Assembly: GCA_951640165.1 (NCBI GenBank)
Contig: OX621257.1
Coordinates: 16,255,201 to 16,319,200 of the forward strand
DNA from: Pseudoips prasinana
Taxonomy: Eukaryota; Arthropoda; Insecta; Lepidoptera; Nolidae
DNA: 64,000 nt
Direction of reading: 5' to 3'
In this document: positions 50,345 through 60,292 of the stretch, piece by piece
How the letters are laid out: each line of letters starts with the position of its first letter
Numbering within the stretch: position 1 is the stretch's first letter
The notes under the pieces: generated by a model
Told to the model about the DNA's origin: nothing
What the model saw: only the letters and a program-made list of their open reading frames with translations
Database searches by the model: none
Position numbers and translations under genes: made by a program

Positions 50345-50625
50345 GACCGAACCTCTGGTCTTTTTGTGGCGCAGTCGCTGTGCCGAACTGGCAGGAATCG
50401 GCAAATAGGGAGGGCCATCCAGAGCCCTCTCAGGGTAAGTGTCCCGACCATTTGGGACATGGCGCAAAAGGGGGGCACTGGAGCAGCATACCCGCGCTCC
50501 AGGTCTCCTCCCTTCAGGCGCCAAGAGAAGGCCATGGCAGGTAGGTTTAGTCGGTGCGAGTCCGACATACTCACCCGTAGACACTTTTTGCGGGTGGCAT
50601 GTACCTACGGATTGGTCCTGCCTTA
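50345..50625 (-). repeat. GC-rich interspersed repeat, minus copy of 35345-35790
   Basis: GGCGCAGTCGCTGTGCCGAA, CATTTGGGACATGGCGCAAA, AGGCGCCAAGAGAAG and GGTAGGTTTAGTCGG are reverse complements of blocks in the other copy. Open frames on both strands here are not genes. Confidence 0.7.
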
Positions 50626-50627
50626 TA

Positions 50628-50822
50628 AAAAAAACCGGCCAAGTGCGAGTCGGACTCGCCCATGAAGGGTTCCGTAGCAGCAAGTATTTCAGTTGATTAA
50701 ATAAAAGGTAAATTGCGGTTTATGACGTTTAAAAAAAAACTACTTACTAGACTACTACTACAGACTTGATGAATCTATAAGGATTCCGTTTTTTGCCATT
50801 TGGCTACGGAGCCCTAAAAAGG
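50628..50822 (+). repeat. Interspersed repeat of the ACCGGCCAAGTGCGAGTCGG family
   Basis: AAAAAAACCGGCCAAGTGCG to GGCTACGGAGCCCTAAAAA: both ends as at 2778-3182 but with a shorter interior. Confidence 0.75.
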
Positions 50823-50907
50823 GTCCACTAACAAAGATTTAAATATTTACAGTTAATTGTGTTAATGTATATAACAAGTCAGAAAAATACGAAACTCTTG
50901 CATGTTG

Positions 50908-50957
50908 TATAAAGCGGTATCAATGATAATAATATATCATTTATTATCTTATCGCAG
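50908..50957 (+). promoter_or_regulatory. Possible TATA box or splice acceptor before gene 2
   Basis: TATAAA at 50908-50913 lies 58 bp before the ATG at 50966 and could serve as a TATA box. Alternatively the run TTATTATCTTATCGCAG ending at 50957 could be an intron acceptor, which would make 50958 onwards an internal exon. Sequence alone does not decide. Confidence 0.3.
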
Positions 50958-50965
50958 ATGAAATT

Positions 50966-51079
50966 ATGGTAAATAGTAGTCCAGTGTATGGAGTAGTGCA
51001 GTATGTGTTTGCCAGTGTATTGTTTTGGGCGTGTTATCAGTGCCTTAAAAGTGCAAGAAGGCTTATCGTGGAAACAGTG
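50966..51079 (+). CDS. Gene 2 exon 1 (model)
   Basis: 38 codons starting MVNSSPVYGVVQ and ending RRLIVETV, with one hydrophobic segment at about residues 8-24 and no other recognisable motif. An ATG at 50958 opens a four-codon frame (MKLW, stop at 50970-50972) that overlaps this start, so the ATG at 50966 may be read by leaky scanning, or the true start is upstream. In-frame sequence is open at least to 50960. Confidence 0.45.
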
Positions 51080-54000
51080 GTAAAGTCAAGGTAAGTAGCA
51101 AATGAGTTTTATTAAGTCCGTAAACCGTTTTAGATAATGTGCGACTAGGTATATCTTAGCTGATAGCTGTATATGCTTCAGACACTGATTAGTGACGATT
51201 CAAGTACTTCATTTATCTTTCTATATTAATATTAAATAATATGTAAGTATTTTACCTATAAACCTGCAAAATTGCTTCTCGAATTGTTTTAAATTCTTAC
51301 CGAAACTGTGTGTTTCAAAGTTATTAACTAGTGACATTTGTTGTGGTAATCTATATGGTAAAGATGGCAAGTGAAGACGACTTCAATCTTTATTGCAAGT
51401 TTAAACTATACCTAGAATAGCATAGACTTATAGTAGCAGTATTCACGGGCCACTATGGCACTAATAATCACCTACACAAACTGTGACGTCCGATCTACAG
51501 GACCTGTGTGGAGGAATTTGAAACAATGCTGCATATACTATGTAAATGCGATGTTTGGCAAGACACCGATAAGCTGATATGGGCCTGGCATATCCAGAAC
51601 TAGGAGACTACAAGGATCTACTCCTAAAAAGCGTACTGAAGTATGTGCAGATTGCACTCAGGACTTTAGGGATAGAATAAAAAGAAATTGGGGATAGCAC
51701 AAAAGATCCTGAAGGGTCGAAGTGCTGTAGGTATGTAAGTACATCCATATAAAGACAAGACAAGACATATATATAAAGATCGAAGTCCTCATGAGTTATA
51801 GGTACCTAATATCTTAACTATGTATAAGTAGGTAACATAAATAGCATGTGATAGGTACTTAAAGACATAGGATAGGCTGAACGTGTGCAAAACGCCCTTT
51901 TGTGATTATTCCATTTTCCAAAATTAATTAAAAATGTAAACAGTAGAAGAGTATTGCTATAGATAAGGCTATAATTTGTTAACAAGTAGGTAGAACTTTT
52001 AAAATGGAATCCTTTATTCAAATCAAATCGATTATTTGCATAGCACAGGTTATAAATGGTGGTAATATTATAATAAATGTGCACTGTGTTCTACCACAAG
52101 GTGTGCAAATCTTAGGACATAGCGGTTAAACAATATAACCAATATGTTGACTGTCCAGCATAATTATATTTCTTAGAATTAAATCTTCATAAAGAGTTAA
52201 GCGCAGGCCACACCGCCAGCTAGCGGGCGGGCGGGCTAAGCGGGTGGGCGAAGCGAACGAAGGAAACTATACAAACTACGCGAAATATTGGCGAGCTAAA
52301 CTATGGGGTTCACACCGAAAACTACGGACAGACGAGCGACGGGCGGAGCACGCGGAGCTATTCGAAAGACGAGCGTCGACTAGTCTACTCGAAACGGGGA
52401 GGACGGGCGAACGAACCGGGCGAGCCGGCTGGCGGGCGAGCTGGCTAGCGAAGCGCGGGCGCGCCAAAGAGGTGAACGAGTAGCTTCGCTGGAATCGTCG
52501 GATATTTCGTTAGCTTAGCTCGTTAGGTTAGTCGGTAGCTCACGGTGTGAACCGAAGTATGTAAAGAAGTGAAACGATGTTCGCCCGCCTAGTCCGCCCG
52601 CCCGCTAGCTGGCGGTGTGGCCTGCGCTGTAAATCACAAGGTAAAATTATGTTCAGAACTTAACGGGAAATTATACCTACAAATAATAAACAATTCAACA
52701 AAACATTAAAACAACAGTAATTAAATATCAAGACTTTAAAAACAAATTAATAATAATAATAATTCAATTCAAAGTGCCAATCAAGTGTAAGTACAAGTTT
52801 ACATTTTTTATTAATGGCGTGTATCACTATCTCTTCCACGCATACGCGTGATGAAAAGAAACCGCATTTGTATCGTACAAATGAGTTTTCGTTTTTCATT
52901 TCGTTCAAAACAGAACCAAATAACAAGAAAGTAGGCAATGCCTAGTCGTTTTATCATAATAGGAGATCGAACTGATATTAAAGTTATTAAAGATAGCAAA
53001 TCTAATAAGAAATAGGCACAAATATAATAAAGAAGGCAAAATAAACTGCTGATAACGGTTTTAGATATAGGCGTTTTAAATACATGCTGCGAATTAAGTG
53101 GGGATGCTCTGTCCCTTTCATGCAAGATGATTGTTAGTGTGGAGATTCTATGGTTCTACTACGATTGAATAGTGTTACGTGAAATATGTATTGTAATGAT
53201 GTTTTTAATCATGCAAGTGGTCAAGCATATATGTCTTGTTTCCATGGTGACTGGCCGACAAGACCAATATTCGACTAGGATGAATTTATTATATTATACC
53301 AACTGTCTGTATCTGTCTTTGCAGTTGCGAAGTATGAGGGCTAATGTCTAGAAATTCTTTGTTTTTGTATTAATTCACGTTTAAAATATCAAAATATTTT
53401 TCAGGAACGAAATCCAATTCCAGTTCCTAAACTAATATCGGACGCCCAAATGGCGAAGTTCATCAAATCAATATTTAACCCATCTGAAAGGAAGAAATCT
53501 CAGCATTACGAGGAAGATCATGAAGAAGAAAAGAGTGAGACAGCAAGCGTAGGTGCCAGGCGACAGCTGTCTATATCCCGTTCTGGGAGAATGAGACAGG
53601 CGAATAAGAAACGACATTCATTGGCTCTAGGGGTATATGGCGATGTAAGTATCCACCATGTTATCTTTAGGGTACAAATGTCAGTGTCAGATGACAGCTG
53701 TCAATATCCAGGTCTGGAAGGCAACTAAGAAAAGAGAAACAAGTAAAACAGGGGCTGACTTCTTTTTGTGGTGGGTTGCTTTAGAATAAGTACATAAATG
53801 CATAGTTATAATACGTACCTACGCTTACAAATATTTACAAAAACGGTCGTCTGAACTTTTACTAGTAATGATCATCTCATCCCGAGAGGGGCGTAGAAAT
53901 CGTCCCGAGGGTTCCCTTGGGATATTCATCTACCAGAGAACGGACAGCAAACCCGTCTGCCAAGCGTGGCGATTATGGCATATTCCCCATTCTTTGGGGT

Positions 54001-56253
54001 GGCTTTTGTCCAGTAATTAGGTTGATATGATGATGATGATGATAGGGATCCATGCGCCATCCGCATCCAGCGGCTTCCAGCCTCCTTTAGAAAATAATCA
54101 GTCTATCTTGTAGGGGGCTTGCCCACGCTGCGTTCGGGGGAGGCTTATGGTATTTTTGTTTTATATTTGCGGGCTACAAACGAGCAAGTTGGTCACCTGA
54201 TGGTAAGTGATCACCACCGCCAATGGACACTCACGACACCAGAGGAGCCGCGGGTCCGTTGCCGGCCTTTAAGAGTCAGCAAACAAGTGTTGCTGACCCT
54301 ACCCCCACCCCAATGAGCTCTGGCGACCTTACTCACACTCGGAAACAACATTAAAATTATTAATGTTATTATTAAGGAATGTCTTCTGTAAGGTGGAGGT
54401 ACTTCCCCAGTAGGGCTGCTCTTTGAGCGAATGAACGCTATGGCCTACCTCTCTTAAAATCCATCAGTGGATGCCTTTCGGCTGAAATGATGATGGTGAT
54501 CTAAACTCATGATCTACATTCAAGTTTGCTCCTGACTAGGGGATTGTAGATAACTTGAAACACGAGATTTGTTACGACGATGAAGGATCCAAGAACATAC
54601 TATGTTTTTAAAAATATTCTTACAGTGCACTAGAACTTGAGTGTTAGGCAGCAAAACACTTAATAAATTATATCTACACATTAGCTTATCTTTGTTTTCC
54701 AGACTACCTACCTAGATAGGTATATCTATTTGTAGCTAGGTAGGCTGATACAAAAGGCAATGTTTTGATTTTTAAGCCGACTTCATAAGAAGATTGTCAA
54801 TTATACTCTTATGTTACTTTATACATATTTATGTATGTAAGGAGTTTTCTTCAAATCAAATTTTGTTCAAATCGGTCGTTATAAAAAATAGTTGATGTCA
54901 GTTGAATGTTTTTTACAATAGCTATTGCTGACTATTCTGTATTTTCACCACAAAGTTAACTTAAATATAATTTCATCTCCCTCTAATATAGCTCGTATGA
55001 ACAGAACAGAGTATAAGTACAAAAAAATTTCGCGTGTTTTGCAAACTGATGCTCCGTTTCAATCTTAGACCAATCTGAGTATCGCCCAATATTTATATCG
55101 TATAAGTTTTCCTCATAGCCATACACAGCCTCAATCTATATTATTTTTTTCAAAACAGGACAGTGACGCATCCTATAATAACAATATCCTGGGACGTTAT
55201 TTACACACGGCCATCTGATCCCAAACTAAGCAGAGCTTGTACTATGGAAACCAGTTAGCTGATTGTTACTTGATATACTGCTTTTCTTTTGTAAAAAGAA
55301 AAGCAGTATATCTATATAATATCTATATAATTACAGTTAGACTCAGGACAAAAAGACATCTATCTGTCCTGGGTGGGAATCGAACCCCCGACCTCCGGCG
55401 TGCAAAGCAAGCATTCGCCAACCACGCCAACAGGCCCGCCCTATATCTCGTAGATTACGTTGGTTTGCATATGATAAGAACAATGAGGATTTTGAGTGCA
55501 TATTTGTTTGCACTCTGCACTATAATGTGTCGCTGCCATAGCCGAAATTCATCTAAGAAATCTACGTAGATAATTGCTGCCATGGTCCAAATTCGGCTAG
55601 TAGGACATTAATTTGCATGACATGTGAGATGGCCAACCTACGTTAATAATGCCTTCCATTGCACAAATTCGGCTGAGGAAATTAATTTGCATGACACTTA
55701 AGATCCCTAATCTACGTTGATAATGACTGCCATGATCCAAATTGGGCTAGTAAGACATTAATTTGCATGACATGGGAGATGGCCAACCTACTTTAAATAA
55801 CGGCTTCCATTGCACAAATTCGGCTAGAAGAACTTTAATTTGCATGACACGTAAGATCCCTAATCTAAGTCAATATTGACTGCCTTGATCCAAATTCGGT
55901 GAGCAGAAGATTAATTTGGAAGGCATGTGCGATGACTATAATCTACGTTGATAATATCATATAAGTTTTCCCTCAATCTATACTTTAATTTTCAGAACAT
56001 CCAAATCGAATCATCACAAAAACCATCTTCAATGGAATACCACGTCCACGCCCCTGTTTGCAAAACTGCACCGCCAGATCTAGCCGGCCCCGACAATCGG
56101 CTTGAAAATGTCAACACTGGCGATAAATCCGTGGACCTTTCTTCAGACGTGAGTTTGGAGACAAAAGTAGAATCTATGGATATTGATGGGAAATCCCCAG
56201 AAGAGGAAATTGATAGTGCCTTTGAAATCATAGACAAGACACTGCTAACATGA
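50966..56253 (+). CDS. Uncharacterised single-span membrane protein (3-exon model)
   Basis: Join of 50966-51079, 53405-53644 and 55996-56253: 203 residues plus TGA. I do not recognise the family. Residues 1-38 contain a likely membrane segment (YGVVQYVFASVLFWACY) followed by a basic RR pair. Residues 39-118 are charged: IPVPKLISDAQMAKFIKSIF, an acidic run EEDHEEEKSE, then basic serine-rich RRQLSISRSGRMRQANKKRH, with possible phosphorylation sites. Residues 119-203 are acidic and end AFEIIDKTLLT. Phases are 0/0 and the acceptors are TTTTTCAG and TTTTCAG. Joining exon 1 in frame requires the donor GTG|GTAAAG at 51080; the stronger-looking AG|GTAAGT at 51091 breaks the frame. Exons 2 and 3 are supported better than exon 1. 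Introns are 2,325 and 2,351 bp. Confidence 0.55.
51490..51680 (+). pseudogene. LINE RNase H-end relic
   Basis: Frame CRTCVEEFETMLHILCKCDVW, followed after several stops by codons like the LKxLLKFxxxxGL ending. CxxCxEExETxxHxLCxC is the characteristic cysteine motif after the RNase H domain of Jockey/R1-like non-LTR elements. Heavily decayed. Confidence 0.7.
52200..52628. mobile_element. GC-rich MITE, 35-bp perfect terminal inverted repeats
   Basis: 429 bp. Both ends begin AGCGCAGGCCACACCGCCAG and are identical inverted for 35 bp. A second inverted pair inside (GGTTCACACCG near 52308 and CGGTGTGAACC near 52543) gives subterminal symmetry. The interior is full of GGCGGGCGAGC-like words, far more GC-rich than the flanks, producing open frames on both strands that carry no motif. 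A target duplication is not obvious (GAGTTA left, GTAAAT right). Confidence 0.88.
53405..53644 (+). CDS. Gene 2 exon 2
   Basis: Acceptor ATATTTTTCAG at 53394-53404, donor GAT|GTAAGT at 53644/53645, 240 nt in phase 0. Encodes ERNPIPVPKLISDAQMAKF at the start and NKKRHSLALGVYGD at the end. Codon use is balanced and the frame is open throughout, unlike the flanking repeats. If exon 1 is wrong, the ATG at 53450 could start a shorter, soluble protein. Confidence 0.65.
53645..55177 (+). other. Gene 2 intron 2, first part, with repeat pieces
   Basis: 53870-54030 is an RTE-tailed repeat (CATCTCATCCCGAGAGGGGC ... GGCTTTTGTCCAGTAATTAG, GATGATGATGATG). 54045-54140 resembles a minus-strand RTE 3' piece (CGCCATCCGCATCCAGC). 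54148-54310 is a known type of lepidopteran repeat (TGGTCACCTGATGGTAAGTG, CCGCCAATGGACACTC). 54455-54500 is another RTE tail. No exon is seen. Confidence 0.55.
55178..55437 (-). mobile_element. tRNA-derived SINE, family 2, minus strand
   Basis: AATATCCTGGGACGTTATTT, ATCTGATCCCAAACTAAGCA, TATCTGTCCTGGGTGGGAAT, CGAACCCCCGACCTCCGGCG, CCACGCCAACAGGCC. Complete and uninterrupted at both hot sites, apart from a small local duplication of AAAAGAAAAGCAGTATAT at 55290-55312. Confidence 0.85.
55530..55955 (+). repeat. Tandem array of alternating ~75-bp monomers
   Basis: Monomer starts at about 55577, 55651, 55727, 55802 and 55879 (spacing 74-77 bp). Type a has CTGCCATGATCCAAATTCGG and GATGGCCAACCTACGTTAAT; type b has GCTTCCATTGCACAAATTCG and AAGATCCCTAATCTACGTTG. 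They alternate a-b-a-b-a, so the true unit is a dimer of about 150 bp. A single monomer is at 58262-58345. Monomers share the ATTAATTTGCATGACA core. Confidence 0.85.
55996..56253 (+). CDS. Gene 2 exon 3 (terminal)
   Basis: Acceptor TAATTTTCAG at 55986-55995, stop TGA at 56251-56253, 85 codons. Encodes NIQIESSQKPSSMEYHVHAP, then an acidic tail with SLETKVESMDIDGKSPEEEI. A poly(A) signal AATAAA is at 56321-56326 and another at 56503-56508. The whole exon follows a satellite-like array at 55530-55950. Confidence 0.65.
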   Translation, partial: NIQIESSQKPSSMEYHVHAPVCKTAPPDLAGPDNRLENVNTGDKSVDLSSDVSLETKVESMDIDGKSPEEEIDSAFEIIDKTLLT

Positions 56254-57190
56254 TGTATTGAATCGAATTTTTCGGATAGTGTGATCATGAAGTTATGGGT
56301 AATACGAGATAATACGAAGGAATAAATCAAGCAGATCCTATTTATTGCTGCTTTTCGTGACACGAGCTTCATTTCTTGTAAGTTTACTAGTTAGATTATT
56401 CAATATCCAGAGAAAATTTTGTATTTGTGTGACTCACGTCCGTTTTATTACCTTTTTGTTTTCCGAGTCAAGTAAGTAATAGCTGCGTGGGAGCTTGAGT
56501 TAAATAAAAATACATTTTCAGTGATCAACTGCAATGTCATTCATGACTTACGCTTCGCCAAGAGTGGCCGCCAGAGGTTAACGTAAAATCGGCTTTCTAT
56601 GTAAATTAAACGTACCGATACTCTTGATGTAAATATTTTCTCAAATAGATTATTACATCATTCCTATTAGGTGTATCTTTCGCGTGGACCGTTTCTACCC
56701 TTTGTTATAAGTCCAATGACAAGTTTTAATTCCCTAAATTAGCTGCGCAAATAACTTTACCTACGCAGTCAAATAGTTAGGAAAAAAATGCATTCTACTT
56801 TTATAGATATTTCAAAAATGGAGTGTAACCAAGTTTTGTTTTGTACGGCACTCCAAACTTACCCTATAACTTCATACTTAGTTCGGTTACATAATATTGA
56901 ATTAGTAGCACTTTAGTGCCCCTGCGTATGGTATGTGTGTTCTCAGTGGTAATTGCCAATAAAATGGCATAAAAAGCTAAAACGTTTAAGCCTGATAGTT
57001 CATGTAGGTAATTATGAGTAACTAACAGTTATATTTTTTTCTCCAAGTAGTAGTTAAACCAGGAGTTTTTTTTCTATAATCTCCATGTAAATTAAGTGAC
57101 CGATTACGGTATCCTTAAATTGATATCGGACCGACAATTTATATGCTAGAAGTTAGAATTTGTATTATTGAGTTGTTGCTCTAGCTGTAG
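56254..57190. other. Gene 2 3'UTR and intergenic DNA
   Basis: Starts with the presumed 3'UTR (AATAAA at 56321-56326). The rest is AT-rich without recognised content. Confidence 0.4.
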
Positions 57191-57199
57191 ATCAGAAAG

Positions 57200-57400
57200 T
57201 GCCGGGGAGGGGGGGGGGGGGGCTCCCGCATAATTCACCGGTCATCTTGATCGTGATCGGTGTTCAAATTGCTGACGGTTTAACAATGACGTTATAATTC
57301 GTTCAATGGGCTTCCATGAGTATATGTGACGTCATAAATGGACCGGAATTGATTAAACGAATGATTTAGTCATTTTTGACCTTCATCTTCATTTATTTAT
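57200..57400. repeat. G-run and diverged MITE-A relative
   Basis: 57209-57222 is a long uninterrupted G run. 57235-57400 shares GGCTTCCATGAGTATATGTG, GACGTCATAAATGG and TTAGTCATTTTTGACC with 34330-34510 and MITE-A. Confidence 0.6.
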
Positions 57401-57850
57401 TTAATTTAGGTTCACCAACAATTACTTACACTAAAAAAATAACAACACTTTCATGCAATAATACAAGTAATAGTGTAGTAATTACTTAAAGGTAAACACC
57501 GCATTTAAAATAACAAGACAAATGTGATGATGTTAGTAAGCTAAAATAATATGTTTAAATAATAAAATTAAGTACCTACATAAAATAAAATGTAATCATT
57601 GCAACATGAGTCCATTTATGGTCCAATTTAAGTGCTTTAACTTATTATCACTTAGAATTGCACCAAATTTAGTTAAATTACATACATACATACATAGACT
57701 CACGCCTGTTTCCCAGAGGGGTAGGTAGAGACAACGGATTTCCATTACATTTCCATACATGCTCGCCGGTTTAGGGTACTTCTGACCTGCCCTTTCTTGA
57801 GAACGTCTCTGATTTGGTCAGAGAATGTTCGACGAGGTCTTAAAGGCGGT
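57400..57850 (-). mobile_element. LINE 3' ends, minus strand
   Basis: 57405-57660 looks like a LINE 3'UTR on the minus strand (TTTATTTATTTAATTTAGG then an untranslated region). 57675-57845 is the LINE end GACTCACGCCTGTTTCCCAG ... CATGCTCGCCGGTTTAGGGT ... GGTCAGAGAATGTTCGACGA, as at 28865-29155, with the CATA microsatellite at 57676-57691. Confidence 0.6.
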
Positions 57851-58255
57851 TACGACCGGGTCATATAATTATTTTTGGGATTCTTTGAACAAGACAATTC
57901 TCAGTAGTAACTCGGAGTCAGGCGAGTATCAGTGTTGCATTCTAAATCTGGAAAAGAACGTGGATGACGTTGGTTTGCATATAATTAAGGAGTCAGCACA
58001 CATATCAAATCGGAAAGGGTTCGTCACCGTATCACCTTCGCCTCGCTGTCAAACAGGCGTCAACCTAAAGTAAGCACGGAACTAAAGCGGATCAGCAACT
58101 CCGATACTTAGATTCTGCTACGGCTAGGCGACGCCTCGCCTACGCGTAAGGCTAAGCGACACGCGACGCCACCGCCCTTACGGTTAGCTTGTCCCGAGGC
58201 GAGTCGTTTACGTTGCGATTCCCATTAGTGTGCTTTGCAATAAGAAGTTACTAGA
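57850..58255. other. Unassigned block with GC-rich segment
   Basis: 57825-58073 holds an 82-codon open frame with no motif; its 5' end is LINE sequence. 57968-57990 (GACGTTGGTTTGCATATAAT) resembles 55456-55478 before the 75-bp array. 58085-58240 is GC-rich with many GGCGAC/GCGACG words. No gene is supported. Confidence 0.4.
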
Positions 58256-58261
58256 GTTGAT

Positions 58262-58350
58262 ACGGAGGACATTAATTTCCATGACATGTGCGATGACTAA
58301 TCTACGTTGGTAATGGCTGCCATGGCCCAAGTTCGGCTAGGAGGCCATTC
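58262..58350 (+). repeat. Single monomer of the 75-bp array
   Basis: GGACATTAATTTCCATGACA, TGACTAATCTACGTTGGTAA and TGGCTGCCATGGCCCAAGTT match the type-a monomers at 55577-55955, in the same orientation. Confidence 0.7.
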
Positions 58351-58674
58351 ATCTGTATTGGATGTGAGCGAAGATCGTAAATAGCTATTAAGATATAAAT
58401 GTTACATATAGGTAAGTACTATTGAAGTTTTGAGAAAGTTAAGAAATTAGTGTAGGTATGTAAATTATTAGATACAAGTAAACTGGCAATACAATAAGTA
58501 ATAGGTATAATGTAGTCAGTCAGCAAAAGTGGTGGGGTAAATAAAAATCTTGCGGAAGCCTTTCCAATTGCAATGTCGTTTGTCCAAAATATTTTAAATT
58601 GTCCATTTGTCAGGAATCTAGATTTTATCACTTTTAAATACAATTTAAATCATACATTTTTTCATTCTTATTGT

Positions 58675-58905
58675 TGTGTGGTGACGGCGAAGAATATCAT
58701 CACCCCATTTCATCTCGTGTGGGCGTAAATATCGTCCCGAGGGAATACCTATCAGAGAACGGGTAGCAGCTTTATCTGTGAGCTATGATCATCAATCTTT
58801 GATCGTCAACCTTTCGGCCAAGCATGGCGATAATGGCATATCCGCCATTCTTTGAGGAGGCCTTTGTCCAGCAGTGGACGTAATTTGACTGATATGATGA
58901 TATGG
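58675..58905 (+). mobile_element. RTE-tailed non-autonomous repeat
   Basis: GTGTGGTGACGGCGAAGAAT, CACCCCATTTCATCTCGTG, CAGAGAACGGGTAGCAGC, then TTTGAGGAGGCCTTTGTCCA, GCAGTGGACG and TGATATGATGAT. The best full copy of this family in the window. Confidence 0.75.
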
Positions 58906-59365
58906 GTTCATATACATAAATAAACTGACGCGTTACCCAGAAAAAAGAGAAGTGTGAAAGAGAAAGCGGATTTCCACGTGCTACGATACACCCTGGAGAT
59001 TAAAGGTTATTGAGCCAATTTTTTATGGAGTCATACTTTTCTTAATCAAAATAAGAGATTGAAGGGGTAAATATAAGTTAATGTACAACATTTTTCAGTA
59101 GATAAGTACCTACTTGTAGGTGCGGTTTCTAACTAAATATATTTATTACATAATTTTTGGCAGTAGTTGCGATATGGGTATCAATAAACTTATGATTAAT
59201 ACTTTTTGATTGTAATCACTGATTAACTTGTAGATATTAATATAAGGTGTGACTTTGTTTTAAAATACTTTTTATGTAAATTTTGTTGATGCGATTATCT
59301 GAGAGATAGTCTAGATAGTTTTAGGCAATTATCCACAACCTAAATTAGCTTGTTTAAAACGTTAT
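58906..59365. other. Intergenic, nothing recognised
   Basis: AT-rich DNA without coding potential. Confidence 0.4.
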
Positions 59366-60010
59366 ATTAAGCTCAAGGTGAGTCAGCTGGTTATATATAG
59401 TGAGCGCAATGTATGTCACACCTCAAAATTTTTTTCTCAATACCATTTGATTGTTGGTTAGACAGAGTCTGTGCTGTGTCAACTAGACAACTGATAAAAA
59501 TACTTATTTATTTATAAATACATACATATTTTAAAATAAATAAATATCTTTGGACAGCTGACAATATGACTGGCCTGTTGGCGTGTTTGGCAAATGCTTG
59601 CTTTTCACGCCGGGGGTCTTGTGTTCGATTTCCACCCAGGACAGATATTTATGTGCATGAACATGTCAATTTGTCCTGAGTCTGGGTGTAATTATCTATA
59701 TAAGTATGTTTTTACAAAAGAAAAATAGTATACCTATGTAATATATCAGTTATCTGGTTTCCATAGTACAAGCTCTGTTTAGTTTAGGATCAGGGTGGCC
59801 GTGTGTAAATAATGTCCCAGGATATTATTATATTAAGCTCAAGGTGAGATCAGCCGGTTATGTGTGGTGAGCGCGATGAATATCACACCTCATAATTATT
59901 TTCTTACTGCTAAGTTAGACATAGCCCGTACTATGGCAACTAATAAAATCACTTATATATTCATTAAAACATAAATAAATAAATATCTTAGACAACTAAG
60001 ACACTCCTCT
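59366..60010. repeat. Direct repeat pair flanking a SINE
   Basis: TATTAAGCTCAAGGTGAG.TCAGC and GTGAGCGC.ATG.ATGTCACACCTCA occur at 59366-59430 and again at 59830-59895. Between them lies the SINE at 59571-59830. Each copy continues into a decayed minus-strand SINE tail (TTAGACA.AG.C.GT.CT). Confidence 0.6.
59571..59830 (+). mobile_element. tRNA-derived SINE, family 2, uninterrupted
   Basis: TGGCCTGTTGGCGTGTTTGG, GTCTTGTGTTCGATTTCCAC, CCAGGACAGATATTTATGTG, GGGTGTAATTATCTATATAA, CAAGCTCTGTTTAGTTTAGG. Intact at both hot sites. Confidence 0.85.
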
Positions 60011-60059
60011 TAGATGTATTAAGATTTTTATTTATTTATAGTATGGCTAGTTGACTGTT

Positions 60060-60292
60060 TTTGAATGATGGCAGTGGCTATCTGATCCAAAACTAGTCAA
60101 AGCCTGCGCTATGGCAACCAGACAACTGATAAATATAATTAGATATTTCTAAATAGATGTATATTATAGATAAATTACACCCAGACACAGAACTAATAAT
60201 CGTGCTTATCACACAAAGATTTCTTTTGGGTGGGGATCGAACCCACGACCTCTATTTAGCAATCAGGGTTATTAACCACTAGAACAGTCCAT
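60060..60292 (-). mobile_element. tRNA-derived SINE, minus strand
   Basis: Tail (ATCTGATCCAAAACTAGTCA, ATGGCAACCAGACAACTGAT), body (TACACCCAGACACAGAACTA), head (GGGGATCGAACCCACGACCT ... TTATTAACCACTAGAACAG). Same family as 32035-32250. Confidence 0.7.

Larger units (their letters stand above)
51080..53404 (+). other. Gene 2 intron 1
   Basis: Contains a LINE relic (51490-51680) and a GC-rich MITE (52200-52628). 53090-53170 (GATTGTTAGTGTGGAGATTC) recurs at 61300-61335, so it is a repeat piece. Nothing else is recognised. Confidence 0.5.

Noticed and set aside
52244..52483. 79-residue Arg/Ala-rich ORF
   Set aside because: It sits in the GC-rich interior of a MITE and has low-complexity content; no splice or start signals support it.
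55159..55182. Extra microexon of gene 2 after CAAAACAG (DSDASYN codons)
   Set aside because: The acceptor looks reasonable and the peptide would fit after GVYGD, but there is no donor before the SINE begins at 55178.
57209..57222. Long G run as a functional G-quadruplex
   Set aside because: A single mononucleotide run is more simply a slippage microsatellite; also seen at 2937-2948 inside a repeat.
57825..58073. 82-residue ORF MFDEVLKAVTTGSYNYFWD...
   Set aside because: The start is in the reverse strand of a LINE end, and there is no motif or splice signal. It may be chance; left unassigned.
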